Shown here: one piece after another, positions 18,601-29,502 of the stretch
How the letters are laid out: each line of letters begins with the position of its first letter
Position numbering within the stretch: the first letter of the stretch is position 1
Source of the DNA: Aegilops tauschii subsp. strangulata
Taxonomy: Eukaryota > Streptophyta > Magnoliopsida > Poales > Poaceae
Assembly: GCF_002575655.3 (NCBI RefSeq)
Contig: NC_053037.3
Location: forward strand, 444,509,793-444,573,792
Reading direction: 5' to 3'
DNA: 64,000 nucleotides
Program-made: the position numbers and the translations under genes
Notes under the pieces: generated by a model
Seen by the model: the letters and a program-made list of their open reading frames with translations, nothing else
The model's database searches: none
What the model was told of the DNA's origin: nothing

Positions 18601-19510
18601 GCACAGCGGCGTGGTGGTGGGAGTTTAGTCCCACCTCGCTAGCTGAGAGAGAGCCGCAACTGTTTATAAGGTGCGGTGCGCCTGAGCTGTCGAGCTCCTC
18701 TCTAAAGCAGGCTTACGGGCCTAACCTCTCTGTACATGCCTGTGGGCCTGCTGGGCCTTCTGCGGGCCTGAATCCTGGCCCATGGATGGGTTTCTAGTCG
18801 TATTCAGGCCGTGGTGGCCCAGTAGGTGGCATTTTTTTATTTTTTTCCCAGTTTTTTGTTTTCTTTTTTGCTTTATTTATTTTATTTTGTTTCTACTTAC
18901 AACAAAATACTTATTTATTTTATTTTATTTTGTTTCTAATTACTTATTTATTTTACTTTATGATAATTCTTTTTGCTATTAAAGTTTCTATCAAAAAAGT
19001 TCTTTACGAAAATTCTTTTTGCTTTTAATGATTTTGAATAGAAAATACTTCGATAATTTTAGTTGCATCAATTTTATATGATTTTAGTTTCAATAATACT
19101 AGAGGTTTCTTATAATGTTTTGAACAGAAAATACTTTGTTAATTTTAGTTTCATAAATTTTATTAAAGTTTATTTTATTTTGTTTCTACTTATATATTTT
19201 AATAAAGTTTATATTATTTTGTTTCTAATTACGTATTTATTTTATTTTTTATTTTTCATGCATCATTTTTCATGCAATTACTAATTATTTTGAGCTATAA
19301 GACCCTAAAATTGAAAAGCATTTCAAATGAACTCTGAAAAGGTTGAAAGTTGGCATGGTATCATCATTTCATCCACATAGGATGTGCAAGAAAGTTGAGA
19401 GGGTTACGGCAAAAACTAGATGCACTTCGTGTACAAAACGGACAATGGTATCATACTCGTCTGTTACAAAGTTGGCATGGTATCATCATAATAGTTGCGG
19501 GAGAAAGTCT
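18600..19510. other. AT-rich spacer between the two CACTA genes
   Basis: From 18830 to 19300 the sequence is a low-complexity run of 'tttattttattttgtttcta' variants. At 19340-19500 two copies of 'aaagttggcatggtatcatc' occur. No gene is present. Confidence 0.6.
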
Positions 19511-22500
19511 TCACTTTTTCTTCGCTTGTGTCATTTTCTTATTGCGCCGTAACCATGGATAATCTTCATCCTTTATCAGGATGCTTGGGTCAGCCTTGAC
19601 TTTGAAGGGAGGAATTTCATGAAACTTTTCATAATCTTCAGACATGTCTGTCTTGCCCTCCACTCCCACAATGTCCCTTTTTCCTGAAAGAACTATGTGG
19701 CGCTTTGGCTCATCGTATGATGTATTCGCTTCCTTATCTTTTCTTTTTCTCGGTCTGGTAGACATGTCCTTCACATAGATAACCTGTGCCACATCATTGG
19801 CTAGGACGAACGGTTCGTCAGTGTACCCAAGATTGTTCAGATCCACTGTTGTCATTCCGTACTGTGGGTCTACCTGTACCCCGCCTCCTGACAGATTGAC
19901 CCATTTGCACTTAAACAAAGGGACCTTAAAATCATGTCCGTAGTCAAGTTCCCATATGTCCATTATGTAACCATAATATGTGTCCTTTACCCTCTCGGTT
20001 GCTGCATCAAAGCGGACACCGCTGTTTTGGTTGGTGCTCTTTTGATCTTGGGCGATCGTGTAAAATGTATTCCCATTTATCTCGTATCCTTTGTAAGTCA
20101 ATACAGTCGAAGATGGTCCCCTGGACAACGAGTACAACTTATCACAAACAGTGGTGTCACCTCTGAGACGTGTTTCCAACCAACTGCTGAAAGTCCTGAT
20201 GTGTTCACATGTAATCCAGTCGTCACACTGCTCCGGGTGTTTGGAGCGCAGACTGTTCTTGTGTTCATCGACATACGGGGTCACCAAGGTAGAGTTCTAT
20301 AGAACTGTGTAGTGTGCTTGAGACCAAGAATGCCCGTCCCTGCATATTATTGAGTCCGCTCCTAGCGTGCCTTTTCCAGTCAGTCTCCCCTCATACCACA
20401 ATTTAGGGAGACCTATCTTCTTAAGGCCAGGAATGAAGTCAACACAAAACCCAATGACATCCTCTGTTTGATGGCCCATGGAGATGCTTCCTTCTGGCCT
20501 AGCGTGGTTACGGACATATTTCTTTAGGACTCCCATGAACCTCTCAAAGAGGAACATATTGTGTAGAAATACGGGCCCCAGAATGACAATCTCGTCGACT
20601 AGATGAACTAGGACGTGCGTCATGATATTGAAGAAGGATGGTGGGAACACCAGCTCGAAACTGACAAGACATTGCGTCACATCACTCCTTAGCCTTGGTA
20701 TGATTTCTGGATCGATCACCTTCTGAGAGATTGCATTGAGGAATGCACATAGCTTCACAATGGCTAATCGGACGTTTTCCGGTAGAAGCCCCCTCAATGC
20801 AACCGGAAGCAGTTGCGCCATAATCACGTGGCAGTCATGAGACTTTAGGTTCTGAAACTTTTTCTCTGCCATATTTATTATTCCCTTTATATTCGATGAG
20901 AAGCCAGTCAGGACCTTCATACTGAGCAGGCATTCAAAGAAGATTTCTTTCTCTTCTTTCGTAAGAGCGTAGCTGGCAGGACCTTCATACTGCTTCGGAG
21001 GCATGCCGTTTTTTTCGTGCAAACGTTGCAGGTCCTCCCGTGCCTCAGGTGTATCTTTTGTCTTCCCATACACGCCCAAGAAGCCTAGCAGGTTCACGCA
21101 AAGGTTCTTCGTCACGTGCATCATGTCGATTGAAGAGCGGACCTCTAGGTCTTTCCAGTAGGGTAGGTCCCAAAATATAGATTTCTTCTTCCACATGGGT
21201 GCGTGTCCCTCAGCGTCATTCGGAACAGCTAGTCCGCCGGGACCCTTTCGAAAGATTACGTGTAAATCATTGACCATAGCAAGTACGTGATCACCAGTAC
21301 GCATGGCGGGCTTCTTCCAATGATCTACCTCGCCTTTGAAATGCTTGCCTTTCTTTCGACATTGATGGTTGGTCGGAAGAAATCGACGATGGCCTAGGTA
21401 CACATTCTTCCTGCATTTGTCCAGGTATATACTTTCAGTGTCATCTAAACAGTGCGTGCATGCGTGGTATCCCTTGTTTGTCTGTCCTGAAAGGTTACTG
21501 AGAGCGGGCCAACCGTTGATGGTTACAAACAGCAACGCGTGTAGGTTAAATTCCTCCTGTTTGTGCTCATCCCACGTACGTACACCGTTTCCATTCCACA
21601 GCTATAAAAGTTCTTCAACTAATGGCCTTAGGTACACATCAATGTCGTTGCCGGGTTGCTTAGGGCCTTGGATGAGAACTGGCATCATAATGAACTTCCG
21701 CTTCATGCACATCCAAGGAGGAAGGTTATACATACATAGAGTCACGGGCCAGGTGCTGTGATTGCTGCTCTGCTCCCCGAAAGGATTAATGCCATCCGCG
21801 CTTAAACCAAACCATACGTTCCTTGGGTCAGCTGCAAACTTAGCCCAGTACTTTCTTTTGATTTTTCTCCACTGCGACCCGTAAGCGGGTGCTCTCAACT
21901 TCCCGTCTTTCTTACAGTTCTCACTGTGCCATTGCATCAACTTGGCATGCTCTTCGTTTCTGAACAGACATTTCAACCGTGGTATTATAGGAGCATACCA
22001 CATCACCTTCGCAGGAACACTCTTCCTGGGGGGCTCGCCGTCAACATCACTAGGGTCATCTCGTCTGATCTTATACCGCAATGCACCGCATACCGGGCAT
22101 GCGTTCACATCCTTGTACGCACCGCGGTAGAGGATGCAGTCATCAGGGCATGCATGTATCTTCTGCACCTCCAATCCTAGAGGGCATACGACCTTCTTTG
22201 TTGTGTATGTACTGTCGGGCAATTCGTTATCCTTTGGAAGCTTCTTCTTCAATATTTTCAATAGCTTCTCAAATCCTTTGTCAGGCACAGCATTCTCTGC
22301 CTTCCACTGCAGCAATTCTAGTACGGTACCGAGCTTTGTGTTGCCATCTTCGCAATTGGGGTACAACCCTTTTTTGTGATCCTCTAACATGCGATCGAAC
22401 TTCAGCTTCTTCTTTTGACTTTCACATTGCGTCCTTGCATCGACAATGACCCGGCAGAGATCATCATCATCGGGCACTGGTTCCTCTTGATCTTCAGCAG

Positions 22501-22870
22501 CTTCCCACGTTGCAGCATCATTGGGCACATCGTCTGGTTCCTCTTGATCTTCAGCAGCTTCCCCCATTGCAGCATCACCGTATTCAGGGGGCACATAGTT
22601 GTCATCGTCCTCTTCTTCTTCGCCGTCTTCCATCATAACCCCTATTTCTCCGTGCCTCGTCCAAACATTATAGTGTGGCATGAAACCCTTGTAAAGCAGG
22701 TGGGTGTGAAGGCTTTTCCGGTCAGAGTAAGACTTCGTATTCCCACATGTAGGGCATGGACAACACATAAAACCATTCTGCTTGTTTGCCTCAGCCACTT
22801 CGAGAAAATCATGCACGCCCTTAATGTACTCGGAGGTGTGTCTGTCACCGTACATCCATTGCCGGTTCAT
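19511..22870 (-). pseudogene. CACTA TNP2 transposase with two in-frame stops, about 1119 codons
   Basis: One continuous frame runs from ATG at 22870 to TGA at 19511. The N-terminus MNRQWMYGDRHTSEYIKGV and a zinc-finger-like CCPCPTCGN are typical transposase-associated features. TNP2 core blocks include RNVWFGLSADGINPFG, HALLFVTINGWPALSNLSGQ, SIDMMHVTKNLCVNLLGFL and HVLVHLVDEIVILGPV. The frame is broken only by TAG codons at 21602-21604 and 20297-20299. Reading elsewhere is uninterrupted over 3.3 kb. The enzyme would cut and transfer element ends in the nucleus; this copy cannot make a full protein. It may once have had introns in the C-terminal part, but none is needed here. Confidence 0.9.
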
Positions 22871-23039
22871 CTGCGTGCATTATATATAATTAAGTGTGTC
22901 AAAAATCATTACAAAACATCATGAATAGATAAGTAAGTGACCAAATTAATAGAAGTTCATCATCACATTAAAACCAAAGTTCTCATCTAACAACATATAG
23001 CTCTCCAGAGCATCTAATTAATTAAACCATACATTGAAA

Positions 23040-23346
23040 CTATGTAAAACATTTCAATGCGAAAACAAATGCGATCATAATCGCAACCAAGGTAACAATT
23101 GATCCAACGGCATAATGATACCAAGCCTCGGTATGAATGGCATATTTTCTAATCTTTCTAATCTTCAAGCGCATTGCATCCATCTTGATCTTATGATCAT
23201 CGACGACATCCGCAACATGCAACTCCAATATCATCTTCTCCTCCTCATTTTTTTTATTTTTTCCTTCAAGAAATTGTTTTCTTCTTCAACTAAATTTAAC
23301 CTCTCGACAATAGGGTCGGTTGGAATTTCCGGTTCACATACCTCCT
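23040..23346 (-). pseudogene. Small coiled-coil plus transmembrane ORF of the CACTA element, frameshifted
   Basis: On the minus strand, an upstream block encodes VERLNLVEEENNFLKEKI (heptad-like), then after a one-base deletion in an A-run near 23254 the frame continues MILELHVADVVDDHKIKMDA..., then YAVGSIVTLVAIMIAFVFAL, a single membrane helix, and a stop at 23040. It lies between the element's right-end promoter and TNP2, same strand. I recall similar small proteins annotated widely in Triticeae genomes. Function unknown. Confidence 0.6.
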
Positions 23347-23861
23347 AGATAAATAAAATCTATGTCACGTTGGTCGGCATAATTTTCATAAACAATAAAT
23401 GAACCAATAGTTATAAAGATAATATATACCACATCCGAATCATAGACAGGATAAGGGCCGACGGGGGCGGATACCAAAACCATCGCACTATATAATAAGA
23501 AGGAATAATAAAAGTAACAAAATTAGACAAGTATCTATCTGAAGTAAGAATTTTTTTTTCTTTCAGAAAGAAGATAAGAACAAGAGGCTCACCACGGTGG
23601 TGCTGGCGACGAGATCGGCGCGGGCGATCGATGGCGGTGAAGACGGGGACGGGACGTGACGGACCGCTAAACCTAGGCAAATCTTGGGGAAAATGGAGCT
23701 CGGAGGTCGAGTTTCGAGAGGAGAAAGATTAACTAGTGTGGCTCAGACATTCCATCGAACACCTCATGTGCATAGGAGGTGAGCTAGAGCACCCAAATGC
23801 CCTCCCCTCGACGGCCAGAAAAAAATAGAGCACTGTGGAGTGCTCTGCTGCGGCGACGGGG

Positions 23862-24140
23862 TATATATAGGCAGCTCATTTGTCCCGGTTCGTGGCTAGA
23901 ACCGGTACTAAATCCGGGCCTTCTGTCCTGGTTCATGCCAAGAATCGGGACCAATGGTTGTGGGCCAGGAGCGAGGCCTATTAGTCCCGGTTCGTGCCTC
24001 GAACCGGGACAAATGGTTCCATACGAACCGGGACCAATGCCCACGAGGCCCCGGCCGGCTCCCTGGGCTCACGAACCGGGACGAATGCCCACATGGGTCC
24101 CGGTTCGTGACTGAACCGGGACTAATGGGCTTGCCATGCC
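23862..24140 (-). promoter_or_regulatory. CACTA right subterminal repeats and TATA box
   Basis: Repeats of 'gtcccggttcgtg' and 'gaaccgggac' fill 23878-24125. A minus-strand TATATATA at 23862-23869 follows directly, placing the promoter of the transposase gene in the right subterminal region, the usual En/Spm arrangement. Confidence 0.7.
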
Positions 24141-24168
24141 CGAACGAAAGCCCTGTTTTCTAGTGTGA

Positions 24169-24899
24169 CAGATTTGTCACGAAGGTCTCTGAAGATGTAA
24201 ATCAGAATGGCAAAACGTATGTACATGCAAGTCAGGCCAATTTCTTTCGGTCTTTGGATAAAGAATCTCCGCTATGGTTAACCTGCTTCCAAAAGTTTCA
24301 CATAGTTATATCATCTTCAAAGTTTGATCAAACCATGCACAAGGACTTCAGAGCAGTGAGGACAAAATTCTCTTCTGTGGACGCGCATTCCGGTGATTTC
24401 GATCGGTATCTGGAGATGAACCGTGTGAGCATTCCTAATGGTATTGAGGAGATTCTTGGTCGTACTGAGCTGATATCATCAAGAAGTGTAACAACAGCAG
24501 ATCAAGTGTGGAATCTGAATATTGGAAGACTGACAGCAGCACGAGAACTCTGGATAGAGGAATGTCACAAGCTGGAGAATCTTTTCTGCCGGGAAGAAGT
24601 GGATGAACTGTCTAGAATAGGAAAACTGCAGAATATATTTATCTCCAACATGGACAATTTAGCATACTTCTGCCAAGGGGTGGAAGGTTCGACTAGTTTC
24701 AGTTCTGTGACTCACTTGCTCCTTGATTGATGTCCGAGACTGAACTTCCTCTTCCCTTCATCGCTACGCCTGCCGAAGCTTCGTAGTCTACATATAAGGT
24801 TCTGTGATAGCCTGGAGAGGGTGTTCGACGAATCGGTCGCCGCAGAAAATGCTCTTCCAGGGTTACAGTCACTGTAGCTGTGGGAGCTCCCGGAGCTTA
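24169..24899 (+). pseudogene. NLR LRR pseudogene, segment 2 of 3
   Basis: Continues segment 1 in frame (RFVTKVSEDVNQNGKTYVHA), then LRR-type text such as LWIEECHKLENLF, LQNIFISNMDNLAYF and LRSLHIRFCDSLERVFDES. In-frame stops at 24728-24730 (TGA) and 24875-24877 (TAG) show independent decay. The Harbinger-type element interrupts after TTA (24897-24899). The frame resumes exactly in segment 3. Confidence 0.85.
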
Positions 24900-25899
24900 G
24901 AGCATCTTCAGTCGCGCCCCCAACAAGGCCCCCCAGGCGACTTTTCGGCCGCCGGCATCGAAAAATCGGCCCAGTCGCGTCCCTAAGGGCCCATTTTTCG
25001 CCGGCTCGAACCGAAATTGGCGCCGGCGGACCCAACCCGAACCCGGGGCGCTCGGGGGCGCCGGGCGGATCGTTTTTGGCGCGAAAGAGCCGCGGGCCCT
25101 CCTTGCCAGCGACTCATCTCTCTTCTCACCGCTTCGTCGTCCTCATCGCCTCGTTTTCCGAGGCGAATCAATGCAAAGCTGCCGCGCCGGTCAGCCTCTG
25201 TTGTTGCCGCTCTCTTTCTCTCACTCGCACAAACGAAGGTGGAAGATGGAGCACACAATTTTTTCCAGCGCACAAACGCCTCCGCCGCACGAACGACGCC
25301 TCCGCCGCTCAAACGGCCTCACTTTACTCGGCACATACGCGGGCGCGGCAACACACCGCAGCCTACCCAGAGGAGCTCTCTCACAGTCGACCGGGCGCAT
25401 ACCACGGTCCCGGCGAAGACTACCTCTTCTCTGGCTCCTAAGCTCGGCTCATACCGGCGCAATCAACCAATACACAGGGAATGGGTTTTTATACCAACGC
25501 GCACACACACCTAGCTAGCTACCACGCACGCACTCACGCACGCATGACCCGGCCACCACCGGCCACTAACTCAACTAACCCACGGCCTGCCTAACCAACT
25601 ATGCATGCACACGCACATGCAGTAACAAACTACTGCTAGCTACATTCATGGCTCTAGCACTTGAGCAGCTCCTCAACGGCCGCAAGACCGAGCCTCTCCA
25701 CGCGCCAAAAACTGCTGCACGTCTGGCTGCCCAACTTCATGCGCGGAGTCTCGGCGAGCACAACGACGTTGCGCCAACCGACGCGCTAAGTCAAGATTAT
25801 GGCTGACAGCCTTCTCCATTGATGCCTCACGGACGGCGCAGTGAAGACCCGACGACGCGCGTCCCCGCGCCCGCCACGCGTACGCGCGGCGCCTCCGCC

Positions 25900-25906
25900 T
25901 ATATAA
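25900..25906 (+). promoter_or_regulatory. TATA box of the Harbinger passenger gene
   Basis: TATATAA, about 100 bases before the ATG at 26007, in a GC-rich context. Confidence 0.55.
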
Positions 25907-26328
25907 GCCGACCCCCAACATGCCGGTTACACGCACAGAGTCTCCACCGCCGACGCGCCATTTCTCCCCCTTCCTCCCTCTCCTCTCGCCGTCTCCAGTT
26001 CAAAGCATGGCCGAGCGCTTCCCAGGCAACGGCGCGGCGGCGAACGGCTTCGGCCGCCGCCACCTTCACGAGGACGAAGCTCGGCTCCTCTTCGAGGCCG
26101 AATACCCGGTCCCGCCGTACATGCGGGTGCCGGGGCGTGGAGAATCAGCGCCGGCGGGATCCCGGTGCCACCAACGCCCACCGGGGCGGCGCAGCGTGCG
26201 GAGATCGCGCGTATCCGCGCCTCCCTGCGAAGGGCAACGGTACGTCCCCGACAGCCCGCTCTAGGAGCCATACTTCCGCCGCCGCCACACCGAGCAGCTC
26301 GAGGCCACCAACGGCGTCGTGCCCTCCT

Positions 26329-26498
26329 TGTTAGAATAGTTTCAGAGATAGAAAAGATGTTTAAACTCTTGTAATCCTTTTCTATCTCTTCTTCTGTTTT
26401 ACCTTCTCCCGGTCTCCTGTAAACTCTCGTGGTGTATCCTAGCGATCGCCAACTACTTGTATGCCAAGGCTTGTCTCCTATTAATACAACACACGTGG
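26329..26498 (+). repeat. 5' LTR of the short-LTR Copia, first part
   Basis: Continues after Angela at 35216. The last five bases, CGTGG, are one copy of the Angela target duplication; the other copy is CGCGG at 35216-35220, as in the uninterrupted 3' LTR. Confidence 0.9.
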
Positions 26499-28204
26499 TG
26501 TTGGAAATATGCCCTAGAGGCAATAATAAATGGTTATTATTATATTTCTTTGTTCATGGTAATTGTCTATTGTTCATGCTATAATTGTGTTATCCGGAAA
26601 TCGTAATACATGTGTGAATACATAGACCACAACGTGTCCCTAGTAAGCCTCTAGTTGACTAGCTCGTTGATCAACAGATAGTCATGGTTTCCTGACTATG
26701 GACATTGGATGTCGTTGATAACGGGATCACATCATTAGGAGAATGATGTGATGGACAAGACCCAATCCTAAGCATAGCATAAAAGATCGTGTAGTTTCGT
26801 TTGCTAGAGCTTTTCCAATGTCAAGTATCTTTTCCTTAGACCATGAGATCGTGCAACTCCCGGATACCGTAGGAGTGCTTTGGGTGTGCCAAACGTCACA
26901 ACGTAACTGGGTGACTATAAAGGTGCACTACGGGTATCTCCGAAAGTGTCTGTTGGGTTGGCACGGATCGAGACTGGGATTTGTCACTCCGTGTGATGGA
27001 AAGGTATCTCTGGGCCCACTCGGTAATGCATCATCATAATGAGCTCAATGTGACTAAGGCGTTAGTCACGGGATCATGCATTGCGGTACGAGTAAAGAGA
27101 CTTGCCGGTAACGAGATTGAACAAGGTATTGGGATACCAACGATCGAATCTCGGGCAAGTAACATACCGATTGACAAAGGGAATTGTATGCGGGATTGAT
27201 TGAATCCTTGACATCGTGGTTCATCCGATGAGATCATCATGGAACATGTGGGAGCCAACATGGGTATCCAGATCCCGCTGTTGGTTATTGACTGGAGAGG
27301 CGTCTCGGTCATGTCTGCATGTCTCCGAACCCGTAGGGTCTACACACTTAAGGTTCGGTGACGCTAGGGTTGTAGAGATATGAGTATGCGGAAAACCGAA
27401 AGTTGTTCAGAGTCCCGGATGAGATCCCAGACGTCACGAGGAGTTCCGGAATGGTCCGGAGGTGAAGAATTATATATAGGAAGTCCAGTTTCGGCCACCG
27501 GGAAAGTTTCGGGGGTTATCGGTATTGTACCGGGACCACCGGAAGGGTCCCTGGGGTCCACCGGGTGGGGCCACCTGTCCCGGAGGGCCCCATGGGCTGA
27601 AGTGGGAAGGGAACCAGCCCATAGTGGGCTGGGGCGCCCCCCATGGGCCTCCTCCCTGCGCCTAGGGTTGGAAACCCTAGGGTGGGGGGGCGCCCCACTT
27701 GACTTGGGGGGTAAGTTACCCCCCTGGCCGCCGCCCCCCCATCCAGATGGGTTCTGGCCGGCGCCCCCCTCCCAGGGGGCCTATATAAAGGGGGGGAGGG
27801 AGGGCAGTAATATAACAGCCTTGGGCGCCTCCCTCCTCCCCTGCTACACCTCTCCCTCTCGCAGAAGCTCGGCGAAGCGCTGCCGAGACCCACTACATCC
27901 ACCACCACGCCGTCGTGCTGCTGGATCTCCATCAAACTCTCCTTCCCCTTGCTGGATCAAGAAGGAGGAGACGTCGCTGCACCGTACGTGTGTTGAACGC
28001 GGAGGTGCCGTCCGTTCGGCACTCGGTCATCGGTGATTTGAATCACGGCGAGTACGACTCCGTCATCCACGTTCATTGGAACGCTTCCGCTCGCGATCTA
28101 CAAGGGTATGTAGATGCACTCCTTTCCCCTCGTTGCTAGTATACTCCATAGATGGATCTTGGTGAGCGTAGGAAAATTTTAAAATTATGCTACGATCCCC
28201 AACA
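26499..28204 (+). repeat. Angela 5' LTR, 1706 bp
   Basis: Starts TGTTGGAAATATGCCC and ends CCCCAACA. A TATATAA at 27782-27788 is the likely Pol II promoter box, followed by a G-rich stretch. Confidence 0.95.
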
Positions 28205-28205
28205 G

Positions 28206-28220
28206 TGGCATCAAGAGCCA
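28206..28220 (+). promoter_or_regulatory. Angela primer-binding site
   Basis: 'tggcatcaagagcc' directly after the LTR, a slightly altered form of the TGGTATCAGAGC initiator-tRNA-Met complement used by plant Copia elements. Confidence 0.7.
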
Positions 28221-29502
28221 GGCCTATGCGTAGTTACTATGCACGAGTAGAACACAAAGCAGTTGTGGGCGTTGATGTTGCCAATTCTTCTTGCCGCTAC
28301 TAGTCTTATCTTGTTTCGGCGGTATTGTGGGATGAAGCGGCCCGGACCGACCTTACACGTACGCTTACGTGAGACAGGTTCCACCGACTGACATGCACTA
28401 GTTGCATAAGGTGGCTAGCGGGTGTCTGTCTCTCCTACTTTAGTCGGAACGGATTCGATGAAAAGGGTCCTTATGAAGGGTAAATAGAAATTGGCAAATC
28501 ACGTTGTGGTCATACGTAGGTAAGAAACGTTCTTGCTAGAAACCTACAAACCACGTAAAAAAACTTGCAACAACAATTAGAGGACGTCTAACTTGTTTTT
28601 GCAGCATGTGTTATGTGATGTGATATGGCCAGAAGATGTGATGAATGATATATGTGATGTATGAGATTGATCATATTCTTGTAATAGGAATCACGACTTG
28701 CATGTCGATGAGTATGACAACCGGCAGGAGCCATAGGAGTTGTCTTTATTATTTTGCATGACCTGTGTGTCATTGAATAACGCCATGTAAATTACTTTAC
28801 TTTGTTGCTAAACGCGTTAGCCATAGAAGTAGAAGTAATCATTGGCGTGACGACTTCATGAAGACACGATGATGGAGATCATGGTGTCATGCCGGTGACG
28901 AAGATGATCATGGTGCCCCGAAGATGGAGATCAAAGGAGCAAAATGATATTGGCCATATCATGTCACTATTTGATTGCATGTGATGTTTATCATGTTTTC
29001 CATCTTATTTGCTTAGAACGACGGTAGTAAGTAAGATGATCCCTTATGATAATTTCAAGAAAAGTGTTCCCCCTAACTGTGCACCGTTGCGGAGGTTCGT
29101 TGTTTCGAAGCACCACGTGATGATCGGGTGTGATAGATTCTAACGTCCGCATACAACGGGAGTTGACGTGCCTAGCATGTGCATACATGCCCTCGGACCA
29201 CACGCAATACACTTAGGTTGACTTGACGAGCCTAGCATGTACAGACATGGCCTCGGAACACGGAGGACCGAAAGGTCGAGCATGCGTCGTATAGAAGATA
29301 CGATCAACATGGAGATGTTCACCGATCTTGACTAGTCCGTCTCACGTGATGATCGGACACGGCCTAGTTAACTCGGATCATGTTTCACTTAGATGACTAG
29401 AGGGATGTCTATCTGAGTGGGAGTTCATTAAATAATTTGATTATATGAACTTAATTATCATGAACTTAGTCTAAAATCTTTACACTATGTCTTGTAGATC
29501 AA
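28221..29502 (+). other. Angela 5' leader with a 60-bp tandem duplication
   Basis: About 1.3 kb of untranslated leader. A 60-base unit starting 'gacg(t/a)gcctagcatgt' occurs at 29165 and again at 29225. The same duplication is present in the right-hand element (62005 and 62065). Confidence 0.7.

Larger units (their letters stand above)
16208..24165 (-). mobile_element. CACTA (En/Spm) element, 7958 bp, with TNP2 and ULP1-type genes
   Basis: Left end CACTAGTAGAAAAAGGGC, right end (complement) CACTAGAAAACAGGGC, flanked by the three-base target duplication TGA (16205-16207 and 24166-24168). Both flanks carry many copies of the subterminal motif cccggttNN...aaccgggac. Genes run on the minus strand: a small coiled-coil plus membrane ORF, TNP2, and a ULP1-like protease gene. 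All carry disabling changes, so the copy is not autonomous now, although termini would still be recognisable to a transposase. It sits in the LRR of an NLR-like gene. Confidence 0.95.

Noticed and set aside
17944..18634. Pro/Arg-rich minus-strand frames of 184 and 219 codons
   Set aside because: Open in several phases because of GC-rich tandem repeats and subterminal repeats; no domain; best seen as leader or first-exon region of a CACTA gene.
18600..18830. Possible second CACTA terminus nested at about 18.6 kb
   Set aside because: No CACTA end or three-base duplication was found there; kept as an alternative explanation in the finding only.
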